This document shows, in pieces, positions 53,266-63,223 of a stretch of DNA of 64,000 nt. Positions within the stretch are counted from its first letter, which is position 1. The number at the start of each line of letters is the position of its first letter. The notes below the pieces were generated by a model. That model searched no databases and had not been told where the DNA came from. It saw only the letters and a program-made list of their open reading frames with translations. The DNA is from Agelas oroides (taxonomy: Eukaryota; Porifera; Demospongiae; Agelasida; Agelasidae), in assembly GCA_949130485.1 (NCBI GenBank), contig OX422186.1, positions 6,577,292 to 6,641,291 on the forward strand, given 5' to 3'. The position numbers and the translations under genes are program-made.

Positions 53266-53495
53266 ATCCGAGTGTGGGTATACGAGTCTTGATAGTGGAT
53301 GAAGTAGAGCGGGCTGTTGAGCCATTAAGGAGAGAAAGAGAATCATTGAAAGAGATGATAGAGAAGTTGAAAGCAGAGAAAGAGAAGCAGGACAAAAAGA
53401 TAGAGGAGCTTAAAGATGAGATAAGAGAAGCTAAAGCAGGACACAAACTAGAGAAGGTAAAGTGTGAGCTTGCTGAACTTGTTGTTGCCTCTTGA
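53266..53495 (+). CDS. Coiled-coil exon of QPAP-related gene
   Basis: After the 44-bp intron 53222-53265 (gtatgaaactg..tttttcag) the frame reads PSVGIRVLIVDEVERAVEPL, then RRERESLKEMIEKLKAEKEK, QDKKIEELKDEIREAKAG and HKLEKVKCELAELVVAS-stop. This is a strong heptad pattern of about 55 residues. EVERAVEPL corresponds to EAEWAVEPL at 55.7 kb and DQTEPL in P exons. It is unbroken. Confidence 0.5.
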
Positions 53496-53980
53496 TCACA
53501 GATGAGTATTTTGTATAGGGGTTGTAATACTTGGTGGTAATTTCACCAATTCAACACTTGCTACAATTGTCTCCCTTTGCCAAGATGCATCATAGAAACT
53601 ATTATCGCCACAAGGTAGCTAGCTGTTTCCATTTTCCTTCATAACTATTCTTGATAGTGATGACATCACATGATATAGAAGTAAGGTGGGCATTGACTGC
53701 ACAGTACACTGTAAGTACCCAAGTACTCAACCCCCAGGTCAGGCTAGGTGGGGATTTATCAGGCACACCCTCTGTGTCAATTCCCCTTCCATACACCACT
53801 ACAGATGCATCATCCCCTGGGGAAGAGGGACTGCTGCCACAACTCGCTATCCTCTGATACTACACAAAAAACAAGATAGTTGTTGTACATGTATGATCCC
53901 TCTCTTGTACAATCATGCAGTAATGGGAAAGTTCAATGTTCAGTGTTCATCTGCCTACTGGGTCTCATCAGAATTTATAC

Positions 53981-54029
53981 TAGCCTCGTACCCAGGCTCT
54001 CGCCTACCAAGAGCCTGGGTACAAGGCTA
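53981..54029. mobile_element. 49-bp foldback insertion
   Basis: TAGCCTCGTACCCAGGCTCT mirrored by AGAGCCTGGGTACAAGGCTA with a short loop. ATTTATAC occurs on both sides (one base offset). Confidence 0.75.
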
Positions 54030-54149
54030 TATTTATACCTCCAATCAATGACATTGGGCGGGTGTGCTGCCCGAATAAAATAAAGAATTTATGACAAGCA
54101 TCAGGTGAAGCCTACCATATTCAACTTTCAATAACTGCACATGCACATC

Positions 54150-54900
54150 AGAGGAGGTAGGTAGGATGTGGTTGACCTTTGTTAACACATCATCACTATT
54201 GATTTGTATATTACTGCAGCTTTCTCAATTTCCATGACTGGACCCAGCCTTGAATCTTGATCTGAAAAGTGGGACCCCTTTCAGTGAAAGTCAAGGGAGT
54301 TTGTCTGTTGAAATACAAAAAATTAAGTGATGACCTCATCTTAAGTTCAATCATGTCCCATCTCCTCTACATGCGCATACTCCCATGTTTAAACATAGGC
54401 TGAAATACGCCCTTAGCTATAATGTCAAATCATGCCACTACCCCCGGGAGAGGCAGTGCTAGATATGTTCCCCTCCATCACCCTTATCACGCAATAGTCT
54501 TATTCCCGGACTGCATTTTCACACCCACTGGTGAAAAGTAATCCGGGCACAAGACTACATGTACTGATGCCAGACCTTGAGGTAGTGGGGCATTACATTG
54601 ACACCTGCATTATGTAAGAGAACAAAGTGGTTATGAAAGTAGTCTAGTAAACTTCCTAGCTGGCTGCAAAAGAGTGGCTTTAGATGGTTTCTTGGGGAAC
54701 ATCCTGTGAGATGATAAAAGCTCCAAAACTTCAAGTTATGAGGGTACACTCATCAGTAATTAGCTACATTGGGAGCATCAAGTAGTCCACTTCTAGTTTG
54801 GGCAAAAAATTATAGCACAGTGCCAGGGATTTATGGCAGTAAACAGAGGCATAGCCCAAGGACAAGGTTTGTTTACTACAGCCATAAATCCCTTGCCTCC
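54150..54900. other. No gene; one foldback relative
   Basis: 54495-54557 is a foldback with TAGTCTTATTCCCGGA and mirror TCCGGGCACAAGACTA, a variant of the TAGCC family. There is nothing else I can support. Confidence 0.4.
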
Positions 54901-54950
54901 TATTATAATATCCCACTAGCCTCATACCCAGGCCATGTGGGATATTATAG

Positions 54951-55113
54951 TGGAACCAGAGGAACTAGTGGAACCAGAGGAACTAGTGGAACCAGAGGAA
55001 CTAGAGGAACTAGTGGAACCAGAGGAACCAGAGGAACCAGAGGAACTAGAGAAACCAGAGGAAATAGTGGAACCAGAGGAACTAGTGGAACCAGTGGAAC
55101 AAGTGGAACCATT
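54951..55113. repeat. 9-bp minisatellite (ggaaccaga/ggaactagt)
   Basis: About 18 units of 9 bp in mixed order, open in all forward frames (EPEELV.. or GTRGTS..). It is preceded by a solo TAGCCTCATACCCAGGC end at 54914. Confidence 0.9.
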
Positions 55114-55558
55114 ACAATACTAGTTACTCATGATTAAGTAATGCATTATGTAAACATTACATCATTTCATGACTTGCTATATGTGCCATCTGCCGTGACT
55201 TTGCATAACTTTTTATAGGGAGATGTGGCTTGTTGATTGTTCATACATGTCACTATATGGAGATAAGAGACATAGTAGTTTGGTTACAAGGTGACAGACG
55301 TACTACAAAGTCCCTTAATTCTTACACACACTACTTAACTAGGTAGTCCTTAATCATGTCTTGATTGTATTCATACTCAGGTGATTTTGTTATAGAGCAA
55401 AAAATTGGAAGACATTAAATTTAGCGAATTCACTAAAAAAAAGGACTTTTGGCAAATTTTTCATTTGGTGATTTGTGACTTTTCTCATAATGACAAAACC
55501 ATCTTGCATGACATAAACATCTAGCATTATACTCAGTAGTTGAGAGAAAGCAAGCTGG

Positions 55559-55935
55559 CTAGACAAGGCACACATGGGCATGTGCTTGAGCTGAAGCCTG
55601 CGCCTGCACATGCTTCAGCTTCCCTATCTCAGTGTCCTGCTCCTCTATCCTCTCCTTCAGTATTTTGATCTCATTCCTCAGTGGCTCAACAGCCCACTCT
55701 GCTTCATCTTTATAATGCCCATATACTGGTGTTATGGCCAGGATTGTTGGAAGATACCCACCACGCAATAGATACACCTCTGATGTTGGGTGGGTGGGGG
55801 GTCCAGTTCTTTTGGGTGTATCACTGGTACCAGGTCCTGGTTTTTGGGGTGGAGGGAGCCACACTCAGAGGGGCTGGCAACTGGGAAGAGAGTTCACTTG
55901 GTATAAATTCTTCTGTCACTACATGGAGATAAGAG
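55559..55935 (-). pseudogene. QPAP P exon (EWAVEPL type)
   Basis: Minus strand: acceptor ctccatgtag, VTEEFIPSELSSQLPAPLSV APSTP in one frame (gap for length), then by a one-base shift PGPGTSDTPKRTGPPTHPTS, YKDEAEWAVEPLRNEIKILK, ERIEEQDTEIGKLKHVQAQA and a stop. It follows K, H, V and G modules on the same strand. Confidence 0.5.
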
Positions 55936-56189
55936 ATATAGTAGTTGTTTATAAGGTACCAGACATACTAGAAAGTTCCTTCACACACAAATTGATTAAC
56001 TAGGTAGACTTTTATCATGAATCACATCTCTAAACACAAACGGTAGGCCTACAAAATCACTCACGGCACAGTGCATGGTAGAGAAAGACCTTATATAGCT
56101 AAAATTGTTTGATGAAAGCTTAGTTCTGATGAGTGATTCACTGAAATGGTATTGACATTTTAATCCATACGTATGTATCTAAAACTTGC

Positions 56190-56880
56190 GTTTCCACCAG
56201 CAAGTGGATATAAGCATGAAGCTTTTAGAGCCCAGCTCCCACCTGCTTGTCTGCCTCTCCCTGATAAAGAATCTGTAAGTCATGAAATACTTGAAGATGA
56301 GCATATTGGTAACCATTCCTGTATTTAGCTGCAACTCTGAATTGCCGTTTTAGCTCATTCTACAACAACCCACCATCAATGAGTGTAATTTCTGAAAGTG
56401 TCTGCTTTCCTAACAATAAAATTACCTCCTTCATCACCATTAGAGCTTTCTCCACCCCACCAAGAATAACAATGTTCCTTGAATTGCCTTTGGGGGCAAA
56501 TTTTGCGCATTGATTCTGCAAGGGTGTTGAGGGTTTTGCAGCCCTGGTGGTGCTTGGCCTGCACTTAACTGTCTTGCAGCAGTCTTCATCCAGTTCTCTG
56601 CAAAAAGGAAAGAAAATTCTCTTTACATATGGAAGCATAATATACCCAGTACGATCTGCTATAGTGAAGTATGCTAGCTGTCCATAACCCAAAGAATATG
56701 GCCAACAAACACACTATAAACCAGTAGCCACTAAGTACACTGCATTTACAAAACTTTAACTGCAAAGGTTATCGAAACTACAAACTTCTAACTTGAAAGG
56801 TTGCTGAAACTATAAACCCTGCTAGGGAAAATGTTGCAACACAAGACTTGGCATTGATACAAGGATTACTACTGATTCGG
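56190..56880 (-). pseudogene. QPAP copy C: K, H, V and G modules on the minus strand
   Basis: Reading 56880 to 56190: K tail; H exon with a frameshift (56600-56465; the words caggccaagcaccaccaggg match GQHHQ..); V module GGVEKALMVMKEVILLLGKQ TLSEITLIDGGLL-stop (gap for length); then 'ttctttatcag' and the G exon GEADKQVGAGL with TAA. Together with 55559-55935 this fixes the order K-H-V-G-P. Confidence 0.55.
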
Positions 56881-56889
56881 GTTACTACA

Positions 56890-57467
56890 TAATTCAACAG
56901 TTGAGCTGTTTTTTGTTTTAAAACAAATAAGAGAAACAACATAACTTACATAACTTCTGTTTTGTCATGAGCAGTGGCCTTTGGTTGGTTGAAATGTTAC
57001 TTTCCATGTGTCAAATTTGTTGTATCTGTGCACAGTAACATCAAGTGCCGGTGACTGAAATAAGGTCAAAGTTTGTATGTGAATTTGTGATGATTAACAA
57101 AAAGTTGCAGATGTGATTTAGATCAACAATGCAAATGCTAAGAGAGTGATGCTTTACACATGCAGCTAACTAAATCCACGAGGGAGGCTGGGCTGCCAAG
57201 AGAAGGTATCCAGTTGAAAGTTATTTTCAACACACAGAGATTGAGGAAAGCTAGGAAAGACCGAGCAGCTGAAAAAGGGGAATGTACAAGCAGCTACTTA
57301 TCCACACACACACACACACACACATGTAGATGCATGACATGAATACATCTACACACAGTGTGTATGATCCTCACCCTTAATGGAAGTTCTATACTACAGT
57401 ACTAGTGCTTCGAATGCAATAACAAGATTGAAATATGTGACAAAAAAGTTAATCTAGCTAAATTCCA

Positions 57468-57470
<3 letters not shown>
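56890..57470. other. No gene recognised
   Basis: Contains a short (CA)n at 57303-57323 and nothing else supported. Confidence 0.3.
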
Positions 57471-57531
<61 letters not shown>

Positions 57532-57561
57532 ACGCGCGCGCAACACACACACACACACACA
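57471..57561. repeat. (CA)n microsatellite
   Basis: CA repeats interrupted once by catacacacgcgcgcgcaa. Two further CA tracts lie at 58185-58240 and 59534-59562. Confidence 0.95.
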
Positions 57562-58184
57562 CTGAGTTCAAGCCACCACAGTTTACATTACAACAGTACA
57601 CAAAATTAAATAAGCCTTAGGCTTTGTAAGTAACACGTAGTGATTAACAGCCAACTATCATAAAGAATCTGGTAGCATCCATTGCCTTCAGGAAAGATAG
57701 GTTATACAAGTACAATCCTGGCATTGTTAGTATTTTCATTTTACTAGTCTGTATAGAGTTCAACGTAGTATTCTTGATTCTAGGTCACTGGTTTATAGTC
57801 AACATTATCAGCCACTCAAAGCATGTGTAAGATCACATGTAGTGAGCCTACATGTACTAAGCCCACATGCAGCATGTCTCAATCAACTGCCAGAGTAAGC
57901 TGGACTCCATATGGGAGTGGCTCCGCCCTTTCTGTAGCCGATCACAGGTCAGGAGTTTGAAGGAGCCGAAACCTGTGATTGTGCAATGGGCCAGCAGAAC
58001 AAAACCGTGAAACAGACTACTCACTACTCTGACAGAAACCAATCTAGCACACAGAATTTATCTTTATACTACATCACACACAAACAAGCTCCTCCATAAG
58101 AAAAGAAAACCAAATATCTTATTTTCATTGACTCAAAGTGCAATGGACACGTTCCCTGCCACCCTCCTTAACAGGAAGACTCTC

Positions 58185-58384
58185 AAACACACGCACACAC
58201 ACACACACTCACACACACGCACACACACACACACTCTCACACTCAGACTCTGAAGGTGAAAGTGAGCCTGAATATGAGTATGATTACAAGAACACAAGAT
58301 ATCCTCATCAGTTCTCGGAAGTACTGCTATCGCTCTTGTAACCAAATTCATATTCAGGCTCACTTTCACCTTCAGAGTCTGAGA
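58185..58384. repeat. CA-rich tract and hairpin
   Basis: 58240-58275 (agactctgaaggtgaaag.. tgagcctgaatatga) is mirrored at 58347-58384 with one or two mismatches, a stem of about 35 bp and a 70-bp loop. The frame DSEGESEPEYEYDY is therefore probably incidental. Confidence 0.7.
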
Positions 58385-58399
58385 GTTTACGCCACATGA

Positions 58400-58900
58400 G
58401 AGCTTCTCCAAGGGAAATCACTGCACTGCCATAGTTGTTGACATCTGTTGGGACGTTGTCTGTGACGAGGAAGTCTGCTCATGGAACTATGAATTTGGTT
58501 GCCTATGCTGGGGGTTACTTTAGTGTGGCAGGAATGCCCAAAATCTGAGGAATGGGAGGAGAGGGAAAGAGTAGGGGGAAGAGAGCGAGGAAAGGAAGAA
58601 ATGAAGTAGGGAGAGGAGTGACAGAGGGAAGAAGAGGAGTGATAGAGGAAAGGAAATTCGACAATTTATACACAGAATGACCAACTATGGCCTTGTTCCC
58701 ATTAATAAGATCATGATCCTAACCTCAAGGGTCTCTAACTGCTACCATAGATGATATAGATGTAGGGATGGGGCTTTGCCAATATGTTGACCTTTGCTTT
58801 CATGCATTATCCCTACCTTGTTTGCATACTTTTTGGCATGCCATCCCTACGTCTTTTTACATTTTTAATGTTTTTTTTAAGTCTTGTTATAAGTACAAGG
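58400..58900. other. No gene recognised
   Basis: Purine-rich tract (gagg/gaaga repeats) at 58550-58660. No supported coding sequence. Confidence 0.3.
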
Positions 58901-58938
58901 TGGGATCAAAACAATTATACCTAAATACAGCTTTTAAT

Positions 58939-59500
58939 TTAGTGGGTGGTGCTTTTTCTGGGTTCACCTCCAAACCCTGAATTATGCACCCTCTTCTCCG
59001 CCTGCATCTGTTCCTCTGCCTGCGCCTGAGCTTGTTGAACCTTAAGCTCAGCAAGCTCATGCTTCAGCTTTTCTATCGCTCTGTCACGTTCAGCAGTCTC
59101 ATGCTTCAGCTCCTCTACCATCTCCTTCAGTTCTTTAATATCCCTTTTCAGGGGCTCGGTTTGATCTCTGACCCACGCCCACATGTCAACTACTGGCATC
59201 ATGGGTGGGATCGATGCATGTGAAACCGGTGTTGGGCGGTGGGTAGGTCCAGAAGGAGCCAGAGGGGCTGGCTGTTGGAAAGAGGGACCAGGTGGGGTAG
59301 AGGGAGCCAGAGGAGCTGGCTGTTAGAATGAAGGTCCAGGTGGGGTGGAGGGAGCCAGAGGGGCTGGCTGTTGGAAAGAGGGACCAGGTGGAGGGAGCCA
59401 GAGGAGCTGGCTGTTGGAATGAAGGTCCAGGTGGGGTGGAGGGAGCCAGAGGGGCTGGCTGGGGGAATACAAACTCCTCATATTTGTTGCTACATAAGAG
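58939..59500 (-). pseudogene. QPAP P plus C-terminal exon, best coiled coil
   Basis: Minus strand from 'cattcccag..': NKYEEFVFPQPAPLAPSTPP GPSFQQ (gap for length) with further QPAP repeats; a 5-bp deletion shifts the frame. Then ASIPPMMPVVDMWAWVRDQT, EPLKRDIKELKEMVEELKHE, TAERDRAIEKLKHELAELKV and QQAQAQAEEQMQAEK run without a break for about 85 residues. A deletion before GRRGCVI changes the ending to RVHNSGFGGEPRKSTTH. It shows the full coiled coil that array units lack. Confidence 0.6.
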
Positions 59501-59528
59501 ATACAGTGGTTGTTTATAAGGAAGTTCC

Positions 59529-59563
<35 letters not shown>

Positions 59564-59638
59564 TAAGTGACAACTGCCGGTATTAGACCTCATGATAAAA
59601 ATGCAGTTACACCTTGTACAAACCAGATACCATTCAAG

Positions 59639-59724
59639 TAGCCTCGTTCCCAGGCCTCCCCCGTTTACGCTCAGTATAATACATGGAAGAATAAGAGTGG
59701 CGAAAATGGGGAAGGCCTGGGAAC
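59639..59724. mobile_element. Foldback insertion, incomplete right end
   Basis: TAGCCTCGTTCCCAGGCCT at the left and AGGCCTGGGAAC at the right; the final GAGGCTA is lost. Confidence 0.55.
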
Positions 59725-61330
59725 ACTTATCACATGAATAATGTCAGGTGGACATGAGGTGGACGTAGGGGGGAGGGGCCCACATTCAAATAACGTACTA
59801 GACTTTTTCCGGTCAAGGGGATTACTTGTGATCTTGTGAATGTCTGGGGTTTGCCTAGCAGTGGAACACTTGATGAAAAAAAGCAGCAACCATCCGGTTG
59901 TAACAAGTTTCATTGCCACAACAATGCACTTGCATAGCACATGCAATCGCCATGCAGTATTTATTGTACACACAAACACCTAGAAGAGATACAACCGAAA
60001 GCTTAAGTATTACAGTGTGTGTATAGTTTGCCTCATTTCCAGGCTCTCATGCATATCGCTTGCAGTACCCTTTTCATACTACAAGCAGTGTGCATGAGAG
60101 TGTGCATGGGGGTGAGGTTAGTGTACAGTGGTGCTGATACAAGAGTTGGGCTAGCCTCAAACCCAACATCCCAGCTGTTGTAATGTCTAGGAAGGAGGGC
60201 ATCAAAACAAAGAATCTACATTTCAGTGAGTATGTGAGATGTATGCTAGCCTTATACCCAGGTTTTCTGTCTCAGATTTTGTCTTACTGCTTGGCATAAT
60301 TCATCCTGAATGTCACGCATAATACAAGTGTCTTCTTTTTGAAAATGAGGCCATTATTGAGCCTAGAAAACAACATACACATTGAACAGTTCATGTTTTT
60401 CCCGTATTTCGTGAACTAAAAGTATAAGCTAAGATAGCAAAATTAAACACAATGAAAAGCAGACCATTTCTATGAATGCTAGGCATTAGTAGGCTATACA
60501 CACGCTGCATTACTGTAAATTAATACCATAAAAACATCTACGTACATTCATGGTTATGACAAATATGTCCCACTCAGACCATCTGCTATGCTAGATGGCT
60601 TGCTATTGAAGCCCAGGCAGGTAGCCTTAATTGTTTACTTCTGCAGAATGTGTGTAGCTTATACAGTAAGACAATAAAGGGTAGCTTACAGACATGATTT
60701 AGCAACATGTTCAACCACAACACAATCAGTTCCATTATAGGAAATTAGTTTCAGGGATGAGCACACAGCTACATGAAGAGGCACTATATTCACGAGGAGC
60801 TACTACCTGTGATAAGGCTAGCCACCTGACTGCATTTTGTGCATGAGGTAGCACTCCTCATCTCCTGGTCACCCCAGTGCAGCTCATGAGGCCTGGCATT
60901 GGCTGAAACACACACGCCCTGCACAGTGGGTGACTTCCATAACATCTAGACATGGCTTTTTATTCAGGAAGATGGGTAATAACCAACCAATTTCAGGGTA
61001 TAGGCATACAGTTGAAGAGGATCTAGGTACGCATGCTATCATAATGATAAATACTGGTGAGAAGTTACAGGGACCCTCAAAAAATACCAATGACGTGTTA
61101 ACATACATAGAGTATAAAAGGCACTTGTACAGCTGTATCTCTGGCCTTAAAAAAAGCTACAAACATGGGACAAGGATCATACATTCCATTACTACAATAG
61201 TCCATCATATTAGAATCCAGTGAAATAAGCATCTCTTTCAGTTGCTAGCTAATCCAAAACATAGGCACTGGTGCATATTATTTAAATTCTACAGTAAATT
61301 GAAACACAGCCACTATACCTGCCACTGGCT
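59725..61330. other. No gene; segmental copy and solo foldback ends
   Basis: 60640-61230 is the partner of 48090-48800. Solo TAGCC-type ends at 60029, 60153 and 60248 (the last matching 63195 over about 50 bp). Confidence 0.4.
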
Positions 61331-61344
61331 AGAGAGCCATGGCT

Positions 61345-62080
61345 TCACCTCAGTTTTAGCTTTTAGTTCATCAATGTGGCTTCTTACATTGAGTGGACAA
61401 GTTAGACATCTCACCTCCCAACTGTCCCCAGGACTGTGTACAAACTGCACGTTAAGGCAGTATTGGACAGTGTAGCAGAGATGAACAGTGTAGCAGAGAT
61501 GCTCACTTTAACCTCAGCACATAGTAACACTATTGTTCAGAGTTAAGCTTCCAGACAGGGACAACTACATTAGCATGATAAGGTACGCACATCATATCTG
61601 TCTGCCTGCGTGTGTGTAGACATGTAAAGCATCTCCACAACATGGTAATTAACCTGTTGCACTGACAGTAACAGAGTTTGTAGGAAGGGAAGTGTTGCCA
61701 GGGAATAGGGAGGGGCCTAAAGCTACAACTACACTAGCAGTAAATCATACACATCCTATCGGTGTAAACACAAGTAAGCAATATTGTGTAGGCAGTTCAA
61801 ATGCAGTCCTGGGTGTAGCAGGGGACAACTGCGGGCCTCCTGGTTGCACCCAGGGACAACCGAGGGTCTCCTGGTTGCACCCAGGGACAACCAAGCGTCT
61901 CCTGGTTGCACACAGGGACAACCGAGCGTCTCCTGGTTGCACACAGGGACAACCGAGGGTCTCCTGGTTGCACTCAGGGACAACTGAAGGTCTCCTGGTT
62001 GCACCCAGGGACAACCGATGGTCTCCTGGTTGCACCCAGGGACAACTGAAGGTCTCTCCTGGTTGCATGCACCCGGGGTT
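61345..62080. repeat. Segmental copy with 31-bp minisatellite, block 1
   Basis: Partner of 34320-34940. The minisatellite part, 61828-62065, has eight units of gggacaaccgagggtctcct plus ggttgcaccca, period 31. Three-frame periodicity explains the many open frames on both strands. Confidence 0.9.
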
Positions 62081-62090
62081 TTCTGGGGCT

Positions 62091-62875
62091 GTCTACAATC
62101 ACTGGACTGGACTGGTGGACTGACACTAAAAATCATTTTTATGGTTTCTAACAAGACTCACTAGCCTGTAGGGCTGCATGATGCAACCCCAAAACATGCA
62201 ACCTTTTATGCACAGAGTGATCTGATGCCAAGGAAGCAAAAGTTGCATGTCAACGATTTGATGGAGCATGCAGCACCCACAGAGATTAGCAGTGTAGATG
62301 AGACTTGGCTTGTAAAAACAAAGGAACCAACATTGTATTGGGTATTGAATGAATTGCTCACTAATATACACTTGAGCATTACATAGCCTCATTCCCAGGT
62401 GCTTGCTCCAAAAATCGGATTTTTCGAGTGAGTGCCTGGGAACGAGGCTAGAGCATTACAGTGTAGCTGTAGTATGCTAATATGGTGTAATGGTGACCTC
62501 ATTTACTAAAGGTTGTTTAGCACTATAACATATGGGATGAGAAATCCATTACATAACTAGTTGACGCAATAGTGGACTACCACAGTAAAGTTGACGAAGT
62601 CCACTATCACGTCAGCTAGTTAGATCATCCTCCACAGTTTCAGACAACAAATCCATTACATGCTGGATACACCTTCACTAATACTGAAGGCCTAGTAAAT
62701 TATTTGCTCAAGGACCACAGTATAGCTATGGAGAAGGCTGCAGGGTTCCACACAACTCCATAGGCAAGTAAGTCTCGTTAGAGAGTGCAAAAAATGATTT
62801 TTAGTGTCAGTCCACCAGTCCAGTCCTCTAGTCCAGTCCACTAGTCCAGTCCAGTGATTGTAGACGGCCGTTTTC
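62091..62875. repeat. Inverted repeat flanking a 650-bp spacer
   Basis: 62091-62140 (gtctacaatcactggactgg to gacactaaaaatcattttt) is mirrored at 62790-62875 with an extra (gtccagtcca) expansion. Both 31-bp minisatellite blocks lie just outside but point the same way. Confidence 0.75.
62394..62450. mobile_element. 57-bp foldback insertion with exact 10-bp target duplication
   Basis: GAGCATTACA is present exactly at 62384-62393 and 62451-62460. Ends TAGCCTCATTCCCAGG and CCTGGGAACGAGGCTA. The centre aaaaatcggatttttcga is itself palindromic. Confidence 0.88.
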
Positions 62876-63085
62876 TGGTTGTACCCAGGGACAACCGAGA
62901 GTCTACTGGTTGCACACAGGGACAACCGAGGGTCCCCTGGTTGCACCCAGGGACAACCGATGGTCTCCTGGTTGCACCCAGGGACAACTGAAGGTCTCCT
63001 GGTTGCACTCAGGGACAACCGAGGGTCTCCTGGTTGCACCCAGGGACAACTGAAGGTCTCTCCTGGTTGCATGCACCCAGTGTTT
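62876..63085. repeat. 31-bp minisatellite, block 2
   Basis: Six units of the same 31-bp motif as at 61828, in the same orientation, ending in the same 'ctctcctggttgcatgcaccc' flank. Confidence 0.9.
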
Positions 63086-63223
63086 CTTAGTTACCAATAC
63101 TATACTCACAGGTGAAGCTGGTTGTGCTATGAACCCTGTAGCTAGTGATCGAGTGGAAGGGCAGCAACCAAGAGTTCAGCTGTAGCTATTATACTAGCCT
63201 CGAACCCAGGCTTTCCATTCCGG

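Noticed and set aside
54769..55137. GTRGTSGTRG / VEPEELVEPEEL open frames
   Set aside because: A 9-bp minisatellite is open in all forward frames. No start or splice context supports coding.
58138..58341. Acidic peptide DSEGESEPEYEYDYKN as a coding exon
   Set aside because: The sequence is one arm of a hairpin whose other arm mirrors it, next to a CA repeat; likely incidental.
61692..63115. Long frames with CTQGQPRVSWLHPGTT or CNQETLGCPWVQPGD
   Set aside because: 31-bp repeats give open frames on both strands. No independent coding evidence.
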